DNA of 64,000 bases, taken from contig VTPC01005851.1 of assembly GCA_011009095.1 (NCBI GenBank), forward strand, positions 20,238 to 84,237. The letters run 5' to 3'. This stretch comes from Ignelater luminosus (Eukaryota; Arthropoda; Insecta; Coleoptera; Elateridae). Positions 21,499-35,394 of the stretch are shown one piece after another. Both the position numbers and the translations under genes were made by a program. Each line of letters opens with the position of its first letter. Position 1 is the stretch's first letter. The notes below the pieces were generated by a model. That model did not search any database. It was not told the DNA's origin and saw only the letters and a list, made by a program, of their open reading frames with translations.

Positions 21499-23067
21499 TT
21501 TGTTCTCTTGTCTTGCGACTAGAATATATTTATATCCGATTAACAAAATTCTCTAATCTAAAGATCTCATTTTAAGCTTTATAGTAGCTGCCAGTATTCA
21601 TATAGCTTTGTTTTCCTTAGCAAAGATTTTTTGGCGCCTTAATAATTTTGCAGGGATCTTTTTGAAAACTATGAAACACAATCAAATGTTAACATACAGA
21701 AGGGAAATTGGACAAAATGTGGAATTTCAAAAAGAATGGAAATTTTTAATTGAGAACAATAAGTTTTGCAATTTTTATAATACACAAACAAGCTTAGTTA
21801 TCTAGATAAAGAAAATGCAGAAAATTTAAAAGTTTTTAAAAGACGTGAGTAAATTAAACTAAAAATTAAGATTATGACGAGATAATTAATTTATTGAATT
21901 ACCTTCTTAGAAGAAGATAACACTTAGCAAAATAAATAAACAATAAATTAAATTAATCCATTGGAATGTTTCTATTTAAACTTCACATACCTACATTTTT
22001 GTTACGCCACTGGGATGTTTATTATTAAATAAAACTATTTTTCTCTTATAATTTTAATTTGAACATTTTAAAAAATTAGTTTACTAACGATGCATTTTAT
22101 ATTTTTTCTTTTACAAAATAGGAGAAAAAAGGAAACGTGCCCAAAAACCGTGAACGACCGGATATGGAAATTGGGAAGTTTTGATTTAGTTTAGTAGTTT
22201 AATTAGGATTTGCTTCTGTAACGTTTCTACTTTAATTTCGTTCACTTCAATTGGCGTCCCACAATAAATAACATAGCAAGTAATTATGGATATTTACAAA
22301 GAAGCTCATGGGCGAACACCACCTACTTCTTAAAATGTTTGTTTTAATCTGCTATTGTTCTTCAAAACTGCAAACAAAAATTTAGATATTTCGACCTTTT
22401 TTTTTATAAATTAAACTCGCGGTTTGTTTAACTTGAATTTTATTAGCTGTTTTAATCTGCAGTTTTATCTGTGACGCCGTAAAAAGCGAAGTGTATTTTC
22501 TTGTTTAAAAATCGGAAAGTGAATAAACAACCTCCTATTGAAAAAAAAATGCAAGGGATTCGCATAATTTGCATATTAAGACTTCCTGATTCTGACAGTT
22601 CATTGTTGATAAAATTTCGTAGAAACTAATTTTTACTAAAACATCAAGAATGCGCGGTTTGTGGTGTTTGTTTCTGTTTCGTATAATCCATATCCGGATA
22701 TAGATTTTACAGCAGGTAGTAAGGTGATAATAAATTTCGCGGCAGCAGCAGTTTAAACAGTTAAATAAGCTTTAGCGTTATTTAGAATTTTAGTGAATGT
22801 CGAACTTGAATACGTATTAAGAAAAACTCTTTTTAATGTGCAAAAGCAAGTTGGAGGTGTGGACAAATAAGAAAACGTAAAAAAAAATTAAACGGCTCCA
22901 TTTGTTTTCGTACTGGAGGTACGAGCGGTGGGTCTCCGCATTCGCGAGCAACATATATCTTAAATTCGTGACTTTATGTTGCCAGTTCCAACCAATAATG
23001 ATAAGCATGACATAATCCTTCTCCAATCGAACCTCGCGAAATGACATCAAGGTCTAAAAATAGCTCA
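21499..23067. other. AT-rich region, becoming GC-richer upstream of a possible promoter
   Basis: No gene recognised to about 22400. From 22890 to 23067 the sequence has more CpG and a CCAAT word (AACCAATAATG near 22989), compatible with the upstream part of a promoter. Otherwise nothing supported. Confidence 0.35.
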
Positions 23068-23075
23068 TATAAAAA
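23068..23075 (+). promoter_or_regulatory. Candidate TATA box
   Basis: TATAAAAA lies in a locally GC-richer context. A start site about 30 bases downstream would fall near 23098 (AAGACTTGAG). A short GC-rich exon-like segment follows. No transcript evidence is available. Confidence 0.35.
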
Positions 23076-23097
23076 CACGCACATGGGAGTGGGCAAG

Positions 23098-23334
23098 ACT
23101 TGAGTCTAGCGCGCCGAGCGGGCAACATTGATAGAGAGTCAGAAGTATTTATGCGATGGTTATTATCCATAAGACGGATTATTTAGATGTTAGCGAGTGT
23201 TTTATCAATGAGTATGTGAACAAGTGTATCGAGGGCACCGGGCAACACTTATTTTGTGACACACACAGACAGATTTTAAAATTTCAAAAAAGCAGTGGTT
23301 CTCATCCTGATAGCGGCAGGTGGCAAAACGCGAG
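23098..23334 (+). other. Candidate first exon downstream of the TATA box
   Basis: This 237-bp segment is higher in GC than its surroundings (AGCGCGCCGAGCGGGC near 23107). It ends at a good splice donor (GAG then GTAAAT at 23335). An ATG at 23156 opens a frame of 60 codons that runs across the donor; an overlapping ATG at 23151 opens only 11 codons. The peptide (for example CIEGTGQHLFCDTHRQ) is not recognised. It could be 5' untranslated sequence of a developmental gene with a long first intron, or chance. Confidence 0.28.
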
Positions 23335-26300
23335 GTAAATGTTTATGTTTACCCTGTGCCCGCATTACTATTTTATAATAATACTGTCTTGTTCTCTTCT
23401 TTTGAATCATTTGCATCGCTTTTAATCTTTTGAAAATCATTTTTTAAATTCGCCTGCCTGAAAATAATAATTCCTTTTTTAATGCAATTCTACCACTCGC
23501 TTTTTTCGTGTGTTCATTATGATTTAACTCTTCTTTATCCCTTCCATTACACAATTTTCACTTTTCATTAATTATTCTTATAAGGCTTTTTATAAATTAA
23601 GAACGTTTTATGTGCTTGCATGCAATAATGCAGTATCACCCGGAGCCGCACCGGATTTCGGCGGAAATTTGAGTTGAATGCTTATAGCCTTATAGGTTGC
23701 GTTATTAGCATTAAGTAACTAATTTTATACCTTGAAATTGTAAATCGAGTATTTCATTTTGTTTAACTGAAACTATGCACGTTTTCTTATTTGTACTAAA
23801 AGACCGCGAAAAAAGTGTTTGGTTAGAGATAATCTGTAGAACAATTACACTGATAAAACAATTTTTATTATTACTAATGCTCAGGCAACGGTGATGTATC
23901 AAGAGGCCCTATGCATATTCATTTAACAAGGAAAAAACAGTTTTCATGTTTATATTCATTTTGTTACTACCAATAAGTTCGTATGTAGGCGTTTTTATTA
24001 CTTTTGGATTCTGTTAACATTATGTTAAACTTACTGGCAGAATTGGCAATTAATTTCAAATTTGTTTTTAAATTTAAATATTAATCTTTGTACTGGAAAA
24101 TTATAAAAAGAGAAAAGTTAATAAGAGTTTTGATAAATTCTTAATAGTCCAATGTTGTTTATTATTTTATTACACAATTCACAATTAAAATTCTATCAGG
24201 GATTATCACAAAAAAGTAAGATTATTAAAGAATGTTAAATGGAGTATAATACATATAGATAGTGTAGTTGATTCATATTATTTTTTTCTGTTTACATTGC
24301 TAGAGAGGTTTCTTGTAGATAAATTGGAAATATTTGCAGTTTTCATTCAAAAAATCCTAGCGAGTTCAAATCAAATTCAATTGATAATGATAACTGATAA
24401 AAGACGTTGTATTTTGTTGATAAAGAAATTCGTTTCTGTTGACTTATTACCTCATTGATTGCCGAGATTCTTAACAAAGGGTAACAATAATTAGCAAACA
24501 TAACGATAACATAAAATGGCAGGAAAACGTGCTTAAAACGGAGTAACGTGCACATAAAGCCACTACAAACACGAAGGATATTCAAAATAATTTTATTCGT
24601 TTTCTATAAATCACAAGCAAGCAATAAAATATTATTGGTTAATAAAATATATTTTTTTATTTTTCTGTTTTGCTTAGATATTTTGGAGATTTATTAAAAT
24701 TTATGAATACAATCTGTATAACAATAATTAATATAATTTCGATTTGAATGTCAAGATAGAGTTTTTATTATGGTAGATTAATAAAATTATAGGAAGGATA
24801 TACGTAATTATGTACTTTTTTTATTGTTTCCTGATCGTATATTGAATTTATTTTGGCAACCATGCATGCACAAATATTTGTGGAAGAATGAACTCTTAAC
24901 TATACCAACTCCCATTACAATTTTGCAAAGTAAACTTAATGTTTTGGGCTTGGGAACAGTCAAGAGTGTTATTGCTAATTTTTTTTATATTCTTTTGTGT
25001 TGTTTCCCAAAAGTACAGAGTAGTTCTGAACAAATTATTTAACAAAACCAGATCAAGACCAAAAATGATGCTGGCAAGTCAAATTAGTACATTTTTATTA
25101 AACAAGTCTTTTGTAAGGTAACATCAGATCTTTTGGCGCCAAAATGAAATGTACATAATTTTGGTCTTGGTCGCGGTTTTGAATTTTTCTAAACTTTTAT
25201 TGAATATCTGCCAATTCTCGACTTCTTTTCGTCTGGTAGCTTCCTGTTAAATCACATAAAAATGTATTTGTTCTTAGAGCCAAATTTTTTAATGTCATGG
25301 ATGGTATCTAATTGGGTTCTGATAATTTGATCTTTACCAATCTGCAAATGTCTCCTCATGTGTCATTTTTTCTTAAATATTTTCTTGCTTGGTTACGTTT
25401 CAAAGGCGATTATTCAAATATTCCATATTTACTGTATCTCAGTAACACTCGTGTGCATTTTCAGCTTGTCGTTTCAGTTTTCTTTAGTAAGGTATTAGTG
25501 GTGTCATTTATTAACTAACAATCTGGCCAAAATCAATTGAGATAATGTTTCAAAGACATTTGTTAGAAGTAATGGCTTTCAAAAGCACAAAAAGTTTATT
25601 GTTTTTTTGTGCTTTTAGAAACTGATTTCTTGGTAGCAGTTTCTGGTTTCAAAATTTATCTTGATAAGCGCTCTAAGATCGGAGTTTCAGGTTAATTTTC
25701 GACATATTTAAATTTTAGCAAATTCAATAGCTAACAGTAAGGAAATAATGTAAAGCTGTAAGAAACTCATTTGAACAACCAAGTAAAGCTAAGGGCATTC
25801 AAAATTCCGATACGCAAAAACTTCCAATTGGGTCATTGCTGGAGTCTTTGTTGCTCACTTTAATCAAAACTTGTAGTTTTGAATTCTCATAACATTGCAA
25901 TTTTGTCATTCAAATGAGTTTCAGGTTTTCAGTGTATAAAGTTTTTGCTTACAGTGCGCAAGATATGTACAGGTTTTTGCATGGTGTCACTGTATATTCT
26001 TTTAATAAGATAAATAATCAAATATACGTCTCTGAAAGCTTGCGTTTTGACCTTCTAAGAGATTTATGTTCTAAAATTAATGCAGAATTAGATTAGTATG
26101 TGCATTTGATTAATCCTCTCATTAAAAGAATATTCTGTACATCATTATTTGGACATCTTGTGTACACTGTATTTGAAAATGTAGATAGGATTTTATTTGC
26201 AGTGAGATTTCCTAAAGATTAATAAATATTTTTGAAAAGAACTTCTGCTTGGAAACTGATCTCAAGTATTATACGTTTTTTTGCTCTCTTTAGTGTACCC

Positions 26301-27450
26301 AAAACGTCGATTACATTTTTTATTTTGTTTCCATCCTAATTTCGTAGCTGTGAGGTATTAAGCATTTTAGTTAAAATCGTAATTAATCTGAAGGCCGAAA
26401 GTATACCGATTTAAGCCAAAAAAAGGTTAACAAAAACTGTCAGAAAATTGTTACGTTACACGTACAAAAACATATACTTTGAAACTATTCTTTATAAATT
26501 TCGTAAAGTCTGCAAGCAAAAATCATTATTTAATGATTAATACACATTAAAAATTTGATGCAACATTGGTGTTTGGTAGAAAAGTTTGCTCATCTCTGTA
26601 TCTTCTTCATGAAAAATAGCACATGCTTTACGAACTGTTATTACCAAGACATACCCTTTTCCATTATTATCCTGCACATTTTTGTATCGCGCTCATTCGG
26701 GCTTTAATAACAAGCACTTGTTGTGCTTTTCTCTTTTTTATTTTCTTTTAACTTCTGTTTTTTTGTGTTGATCTATTTGGAAGAGCTCGTTTAACTTTTT
26801 TCAAAAGTCTCTAGACAATTAGCGACATGTTTGCACTTTCTTTAACTTTTAGTTTTTCGTGTTGTTTCCTCTTTCTTTATTTCTGAACTTGTCTTACTCT
26901 TAGTTTGGTTTTCATTTTTTGGAATCACAACATTACTATTTTGCTATGGAAGGGCAAAACAATCTGAGCTTGCCTTAAATTGTAAAGTCAGTTCTGGCTT
27001 AGTGTTTGACGGTTATCAGTGTATTGCTATTGAAACCAGGTATAGATGATAAAGGACAAGGAAATGATGTAACCCTCATATCAGTACTTTCCAGTACAGT
27101 GCTTATTTTATTTACCTTAAAGTCTAGATTAATAATCTAAAATGTATCAGCAGATGATGCACTGTCTAGAACATATATGAGCACGGGGGCCACCTAAAAG
27201 CAAATTTATCAGCAGAAACTAACATTGGTATCTGATCAAAATGATTTAGCTTTGATAGTCGAGCTGTAAAATATATAAATGGGTTTTGTTATGTATCAGA
27301 GCGAATTTGACCAAGTAAAATGCACGCTGCACACAACAATAAATTTGAGTTTCTTTAAGATTAGTAAAAATTCATAATTCTGTTCATTCCCTACAAGAAA
27401 CTCAGTTTAACAACCAAGTGACGAAAATACAGACGTTCAGAATTCTGATG
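23335..27450. other. AT-rich stretch, no gene recognised
   Basis: Only short chance ORFs. If the exon at 23.1-23.3 kb is real, this would be intron. A short hairpin at 25577-25623 is listed separately. GATCAAGACCAAAAATGA near 25052 and TTTTGGTCTTGGTCGC near 25160 look like inverted parts of a small repeat. Confidence 0.35.
25577..25623. repeat. Short hairpin
   Basis: TTTCAAAAGCACAAAAA and, 12 bases later, TTTTTGTGCTTTTAGAAA pair almost perfectly. It is too short for a typical animal microRNA precursor and is probably a random or transposon-derived palindrome. Confidence 0.6.
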
Positions 27451-27906
27451 TACAGTAATACCCCAATTTACGCTACCCCCACTTACGCGAATTTGCATTT
27501 ACGCGGTTTTTAAATCTTCTCGTCGATTCTGTCTTTTGTTGACAGAAGGCCTCAGTTCAATTGAAAAAGGGTTACAAATTTTGGAAAACATAGACTCCAA
27601 CGAAAAAATTTTGCGTGAGAAGAAAAAAATCTTTGCTTCGTCAGACGACTTCGTTAGATTTTATAAAGCATTCTACGTCAAAATAACTTCGGTTTATGTT
27701 TTTGCAATTCATAATAATATAATTTGTTGTATTATCTAAGATTTTATTACACATTTTTCTTCTAAATTTTTTTCTTTAGTCTCCGGTCCCAATTAAACAT
27801 AATTTGTATGTATTTATATGCAAAATTGTTGCCCCATTTACGCGAATTAGAGTTACGCGGTTATCGCTCGGTCCCACCTATCACGTAAGTGCGGAGTATT
27901 CCTGTA
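27451..27906 (+). mobile_element. Internally deleted pogo/Tigger-like element
   Basis: CAGTAATACCCCAATTTACG at 27453-27472 and the inverted end CGTAAGTGCGGAGTATTCCTG at 27884-27904 are imperfect inverted repeats, each flanked by TA (27451-27452 and 27905-27906), the target duplication expected for Tc1/mariner/pogo elements. Further TTTACGCG/TTACGCGG words repeat just inside both ends. At 454 bp it is non-autonomous, but the interior still holds the end of a Tigger transposase. Confidence 0.8.
27537..27700 (+). pseudogene. Carboxy-terminal remnant of a Tigger transposase
   Basis: The frame reads LTEGLSSIEKGLQILENIDS then NEKILREKKKIFASSDDFVR. Tigger-family transposases end with a helical segment of the same plan: a helix with ALQ..E.IDPN, then a basic REKKK segment, then a short tail ending in a D-S-F-type motif. 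There is no catalytic region and no proper start; the rest was lost in the internal deletion. Confidence 0.6.
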
Positions 27907-28428
27907 TTTAGAGTTTTTTATTAAATTATATCGTTTGGAAAAGTCTTGTAAAGCCTTTTAATAAAAGCAGATTTGACTTAACAGGATATGAAAACGAGTC
28001 TTTTTTGAATTGAATAGGTAAAACTTTGTAAACTATAAACCTATATATAGGTTATTAACCGACCGATTACTCGAGTTCCTGATGCCCATTCTTGAGTATA
28101 AATATGCGCTTTAATCAAAAAACTTGTAGTTTAGTCTTTACAGACTTTGAGTTTCATAACATTGCTATTTTACCCTTTAAATTATTTCATATTTTCAGCG
28201 TAATGTACATCATCCTTTATTTAAACCCTTTTTTATATTCATATGAAAAATTCTTACTAACCAAGTAGGATTTTGTTTACAATCAGATTTTTAAAAAGTG
28301 TCTTTGTAAAAAAGAATTCTGCATTGTTGCAAACATCAAAATTGCTTTTTTAGATTCTTTTGCGGCTTTTGGTGAAGTAACTCTCGTATCACTTCATCAG
28401 TAATATTTCCAAATAACTTGTTTAGACT
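27907..28428. other. AT-rich gap, nothing recognised
   Basis: No coding or repeat structure seen between the Tigger-like and foldback elements. Confidence 0.4.
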
Positions 28429-28964
28429 TCTACCTGTCCCACCCAGAATTTAATGTTTCATATGCCTTTCGTTAATGCTCCTAAACAGGAGTTATTGCCC
28501 GAAAGGTTTTAGGCTTCCAGCTTATGGTGGCCGAGATCCAAAGTTGTATTTTTGGAAAAAAGTTCGTAAAATTCAAAAATTCATAAGTTGAAACCCCCCA
28601 CACCAGGGGATTACGATAAACTATACGGAACCAAGCTGTTCTTGTGTACTTAATTTTAAAAATTTGGAGGGGATAGAGTAAATGAAAATTCATAATTAGT
28701 TCGAGAATGGAGAAATCAACTAGGAATAAATACCGTAGATGTTCTCAAGCCTGCAATTACACACGCCAAGTATGCTCCAAACACGCCTGAGAGTTTAATT
28801 TTTATGTTCCTTGACCCACCCGATTTGGCTAAAAATTAATAACTCTAACTGGCGCATCTCGGCCACCGTAAGCTGGAACCCTAAAACCTTTTGGGCAATA
28901 ACTACTTTTCAGCAGCACTAACGAATGGCGTATGAAACATTAAATTCTGGGTGGGACAGGTAGA
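28429..28964. mobile_element. Foldback/MITE element with about 108-bp inverted arms
   Basis: Arm 1 (28429-28537) starts TCTACCTGTCCCACCC and ends GGTGGCCGAGAT. Arm 2 (28856-28964) is its inverted copy at roughly 88-90% identity by eye, over words such as AGAATTTAATGTTTCATA, GTTATTGCCC and CCAGCTTA. The 318-bp interior is non-coding with a C run and AAAATTCATAA repeated at 28574-28584 and 28685-28695. The family is not recognised, and no target duplication is obvious. Confidence 0.85.
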
Positions 28965-31900
28965 GGCCTATTCCTAGTTAGTTGGAAGTCCCCTACTATT
29001 TTGCCTTTGGATTAATTTTGACCAACATATACGTTTAGAAAGGAATATCCAAAGTGTCCAAACGAATACTCCAAATTTGAAATTCCTGTTCTGGTGTATT
29101 TTGGCCTATGTTGCTATATAAGATTGCATTTTATTGTATCTAGAGTAAAGAATATAATTCTTCAGTTTTAATCATTGTTTTATTTTTTGTGAGAAACTTG
29201 CTCTTACAAAGCTAACTAATTTCTGACTAAATCTATTTGTCAAAATATTAATTATAACTCGCGAGCTATATCAGCAATCTTCAACATGAATATGGCTATA
29301 AAAACTAACTCGCCTATAGATAATTTTTAAAGATAGTTGACTGTTACTTACAAACATTTTAATTCTCAAAATTCTAGAAATTTATAAATAAGCAAATTCG
29401 CGCCTAGATGTAGTTCCAATTTATTGCATCTGTTGGTTCTACTTGTTTTTGTTCTGGATTAGGTTTGAAACACTCCATGTGAAATTAACTTTTTTATACA
29501 ATACTACTAACTGGACGACATTCGTTCTAAGAAATTAGTTATGGGGTCCAAAACAGCATTGAAAATTTGTTTTATTTGATTTGATCTCAAGCCCAGAATT
29601 AGGCCTGTGCAGTGGAGATTGACATTTGAATTGTGGCGATTTTTTAAACCAACAGTATTGGTTTGTCTGTGATTTTGCTTTTTCTTTTATTCACTCACAT
29701 CATTTTAATTAATTAATTTTTCTCAATTAACATAATTTTCAAAAGTTGTCTATATTTTGCTTCAGAGATACCTACATAGATTTCGGAAAAGTATATGACT
29801 CAGGGAACTTTTATTATTCTTTAAAACAAAACATACAATTAAAAAAATGTTCTTTATGTTTTTATTTGTCTTTCTTAAAACAAAGCTAATAGTAACCAAT
29901 AAAATTTATCAAACCACTAATATTTTATTATTATTAAGTAGTTTGTTTATATAGGTACTGTTAAAAATCTAGTTCTAAGAACAAAACTTCAAACTATGTA
30001 ATCAAGTTTTGATAAACTAGTGTAATCTTTTTTTTTGTGTTTTCAAGTATTTTTGTCCTTTTATCCACTTGGAAAGTTTTAAATTTATTGTTAAAATCGC
30101 TAAAAAATTTATAGATGCGGTTTCCCCCTTTTTAATCAAATTTCCTGTTGGTTTTATCTGATTAGAATGTGTAACTTTAAAAATGGGATTAAATGTGGAA
30201 ATGTTCTTAAAATTGATAATCTTTGAATCAAAATTTAAAAACGAAAAACGTAACATTCTGAGAATAAATAATATTATAACAATTATCTCAGTGTCCCCTT
30301 TCAGAATTAAATCCAAAGGTGAACAACAAATTTAATTCTAGAAGACAACTACATATGCGCATCACATCTCATTAATGATTCACTTTAGGAGAATTTCCGG
30401 AAACTGGAATTATTTATATGTATTATTATAGCATATCAAGCAATTATACGTGATAATTAGAATATTGAATATAATTTGCGCAAAATTCATAGTTGAAATT
30501 GTGCAGATTTATAGAAAATACTTGAAAAAACATAATTAAGTGCTATTTAATAAAGTTATAATAGTGATAAAACCAATTAAGATTTTTTTCCCTAAGTGAT
30601 TGACAAATTAGTGATGTCAAGTAAACAAATGAAGCACAGTACAAAATGTGAAGGAAAACATATAATGATAAATGAGAAAATGTAATTAAACAGACAGTTA
30701 AATTAGTATTTTTAACATTGCACTACCTTGAACAGAAGCACCACTAACAACTAATAATTAATTAATGCTAAATCTAGTTGGTAATATGATATTGTTTACA
30801 CGAACAAAAATATTTAAACAAAAAAAAAATTGACTACGATTCCATTTTATGTAATCTCAACAAAAAGAAATCGAGAGTTAAGCCCACCTCCTACAATGTT
30901 GTTCATTCTCAAATTTCGAAACCTTAACGTCGTCTTGTAAGCTGTCAACAATAGTGGCCTAGAAATTAGATTTGAAAAAATGTAAGAAGAATTGTGGGTT
31001 GGATTTAGATTAATGATGATATGGTCTTAGACATTATTAAAACTCAAATTACTCTTTCTCATAGAATAACATCTGAAGGCAATTAAAAGCAATAAAAATC
31101 GTTTATGAGAAACAACCTTATTAGAAAGGATCTCTGGATGATTTTAATTATTTGCAATTCGCACAGTTTTGATAAAAACATACATACATATGTATCTATC
31201 TCTGTATTGTCATGTAAGGTGTGACCTGAAAAAAATGTGTAGTAGTGAATAGCTGTCGAAGTAGCCGATAGAATAGAGCACGGTTCTATTATAAACATCC
31301 AAGTCTAAGCATTCTAATAAGTTTTTTTTTCTTCTTGACTATTATAATGTATGTGTCACGGAATAGATTATCTATGTATTGTACTAATCACGTTTTTTTT
31401 GAAGTACAGCTCAAACGTATAATTATTGCAAAAAAATTATTCAATCTATTTATAGAGGTTATATGATTTTGAGGTAGAAGTGGCAAGCCCTCAAACGATA
31501 GCATTATTACAATACTTCACATGGTATTACACCTACCACCCACATATCGCATATAATCAATCCACAATAATTTCTGAATAATAAGTAATTAGAACTCGAT
31601 ATGACCTTAATGCATGATGTGTCTATGAGTTCATGAAGTAAAATAAAAATCCTAAAGAAAGAATGAAGAAAAAAATAACAAATTATAGAAATTGATAATT
31701 CTTATACACCATCTCTTTGCAAGGTCGTATACTATACATCTTCCATAAATTAAATAATAAATTGCTCATAATAAAATATTAGTGAATGTAGCCTACGGCA
31801 TTTAAAAGAAGAGGTAGTGTGTGTGTATATCGCGTCCGTATGAAACAGAAGGACATTGATTGTCATTACGTCGGCATTATTTCTAATCTTACGCGGTTAT

Positions 31901-34900
31901 GAACTCAATTAGGTGTAATTGTTAGGCACTTGTCGTCTGTGAATGCAGGAATTTTTGTAATTCTCTCCGTCTCTAATCTCAATTTCCGTACTGTAATCAA
32001 TAGTCAATTTTAATTTATCTTTTTTAACTCTTAATTTTGAAATTGAAATTTCGACTGAGACCAGAATTTTTCCTTCATATTTAAACGAGCCAGTTATTAA
32101 GATCCGGATGCTCGTGTTGAAAAATTTTAAAAAGTGAAAGTTAACAAATCGAATTTAAACTTTTAAAGAATTTTTTGTAAAGGAGGAATACTGTTTTCTG
32201 TAAACATTTCCACCTTGATAAATTGAGTGAATTCAGTACTTTTTCAGTTCATAGCTTTGGTATTCAAAGATTTTGCTTACAAGCAAGGTAGATAGATATC
32301 TTCATCATAATCATACCAAAACTTGAAATCTAAATTTAATTATTGGCTTGCTTTTCCATTCATTTTCTATCTGCTTGCCAACTTGGTTATATTGACCTTG
32401 CCTGGTTTTCTTTTTCCAGCAGCAACTTAATTTTTTTGATCCACATTAAAGGCTATAGTCTCAGAAAATATCGATTAGTATTAATCTTCATTTTGATTAA
32501 GAAAGATGGTATTACGAAAGGTAACTATCCTTCCTCCTTTGTCCTTGGTTGTATATAATCGTGAAGTTTTTATATAATTAATGTTTTACAATAAATTCTG
32601 GTCACGTTTTGATTAGTCATTTATCTAAAGAATTTTTCTGATTGATACCAGTACTCAAAATCTGCAAAGAGGAGATTCTGATTGCTATGGCTTTATTTTG
32701 TATCGAGACAGTGGAGAAGTTTTTGTTTAAAATATTTCAAGCACGTTTTCTATTTGGTTATCATACACAGGGTAGTGTAACAATCAATACTCTTGGAAGT
32801 AATAGACAGTTATCTGAAGTAAGACTAGTCACGAGATCTTGATAAAGATCACAATAACTCAAAAAGTGACCCTGGTTTTAGCAATGAAGGTAAAAGTTAT
32901 TTCTGTAACTTCGAGCAAAGTATCAATGTTTAAAGAAGAGATTGGATGTCAAAAATTATCAAAGATATAATTATTTCGTGCCCATGTTAAAATAAAACTG
33001 TAACAGACCGACAAACCATATTGTACAAATCAACAAATTACAAACAAATTCTTTCACGTACCATTGAGAGACGGGGGCATATACGCGGGTGTTTGAGAAA
33101 ATAGCATACAAAACAACTTAGCAGTGTAGATATTATTGAAGAACATGCAAATAACATTTTATTTATTCTTGGTACAGTGCCTCCATTGAATTGGTCATAC
33201 CCTAATTACAACTCTGTTCTATTGCAATGGCAATTTGCCAAATCGGCTTAAAATAAAACTTTTATTATTAATCATGGGCGCAAATAAAAAAAGCAAACAT
33301 ACTCACGTGATTTTGTTTACTATTTAGGTTCCCTTGGATGATGAAATCTTTAAATTTTATATGTCACAGCAGCTGCAGGTGCTTATTCAATTAAATTCTT
33401 GTTTCTAGAAATTTCTTGATTTTGATTTCCATCAGTGTATGAGTTTTACTACTCAATGGTACATTTTTGGAAAGTCTGCTTTGTTTTTCCCAAAGCAAGG
33501 TTTTTATTTCTGAATCTAACTTAATATGTCTATCGAGAGGTAATTACTTGGTTTCCAGAATCATCAAACAAATGAATCCCAATATATCACACTTACTGTC
33601 ATCCTGTTATACTATAACAACCATTAAACCGAGCAAGCAAGACCTTCGCGCTTGCATATACATAAAAAAATGAAATTGTACATGAAGAAACAATAATTAA
33701 AAAATAACTAATGAAGTATCCTTGACTGACTTTAATAAAACTCTACGTACTTTTATAGTCCTTTTGAATAAGAAAATTAATAATAATAATAATGCCTAGA
33801 TAGAAACGTTATTATTGTGTGAATATTTGTTAAATAATAATATGGTGTTGTGGAGGTGGTGTTCAATGGTTTGAGTGTTAAATAAAAATGTTGTATACCC
33901 TAAGGGCATGCAAATAGGAGGTACTACAGGTTTTTTTTAAATATTATTGTAAATTGCCAGTACTAATAACTATCATTAATCATGGTGTTAATTGCAAATA
34001 TGTATTAAGTTTTTGTCAAAAATTTAGAATGTAAAACGAATATTATGTATATGCATTTAAATGCTATACTAAAGGAGATTGGTACTTTGACATTTGCTCA
34101 AGTCTCCAAGAAATAATATCAGCAATTAATTTGTAAAATTATCGGTTATCAGTTTGGAAAAAAAGTGCTGAAGTTAATAAAATTATAATAACCACGTATT
34201 AAATTAATGTATTCTTGCAATCAGTACAAGAGATTTTTTTAAAAAATGTAAATGCATGTTTATGTTGTTGGTTATATTAAAAAGTTTATGTTCAATTCGA
34301 ATACATTTAAATAAAAGCGTGACTGATTATAGTTTATTTTTCTTGTTTATAAATTAACTGATTGTTTGTTTAGCTTAATCTCTACTAATATAATCCGTCA
34401 TTATTACTTTTATAAAAGGTAAATATGTGCGTACGATTACAAACTAAATTTGATGCTAGTTAATTATAAGTGTTGACATTGTGACATACTGGAAAATCAG
34501 AAAGATCAATGCTTGCCAATATAGTAACTCTCAGGCAAAATGTTAAAGCACGTGCCAAAAAAACAACGGGATGTATAATAATGTCGGTTTGGACCTTTAA
34601 AATGTCAACGGATACGTTAGAAAAAGTAGCTAATGACGCAATAGAAAAATTGAACTGATTCTATTGTAGAAAACAAATGAATTAACAAGTCGGTAAAATG
34701 AAGCCACCACGCGAGAAATGATTTAGCATAAAGATGATACGAAATCTAGTCTTTACGGGAGGTATTGCAATATACTACCATTTACAGTAATAAATGATCT
34801 AGTAACATTTCGATTTATTAATGAGACTGTAACTGTTCAAATATTCTGTTAAAACCACAAATTGATATACTTACATTATAAATATTGTTAATGGCAATCA

Positions 34901-35394
34901 ATTACCATAATTTTGATATATAGCTTTAAATTAGTTCGACTGAAGAATGAAAGTCTTAATTGCTATTTTCCAAACATAATTATTAACCTCTTTCCATAAG
35001 CAGCACAAATAATTAATACACACATAAACATTTCTAAATTTATTATTTATATATTTATTAATTAATTTCTTTAATGTCAAAAATAAATAAAGGAAACCGT
35101 CAATGACAATACAGTACCAAAGCTCTGCCGTTAACACACAAAAAACTGGTTCAGAAATAATAAATACGCCACAAGTTCATTTTTTTCCTCTCACACTGTG
35201 CAAAAATAAGTGACATAATGTGTCATTGGTTTATAACTACATAATCAATTTTAAATTACAGGCCAAATGGGCGACTTATTCAAATGTATGCACATGAGCC
35301 GCTTAAGTTTCCAATGCTATACTTATCGTGTCGGCGAGCCTTCAAACGGAATGGGCGTGATCTACATATAAAATAGTTTGCAATTAAACGCGGC
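28965..35394. other. Long AT-rich stretch, no gene recognised
   Basis: More than 6 kb with only short ORFs lacking coding character. It contains (GT)n at 31817-31826 and an AAT run at 33778-33794. No exon, transposon end or RNA gene could be supported by eye. Confidence 0.35.

Noticed and set aside
26090..26170. Similarity to the 7.9-8.1 kb foldback (TTTGATTAATCC word)
   Set aside because: Only about 14 matching bases; not enough to call a related copy.
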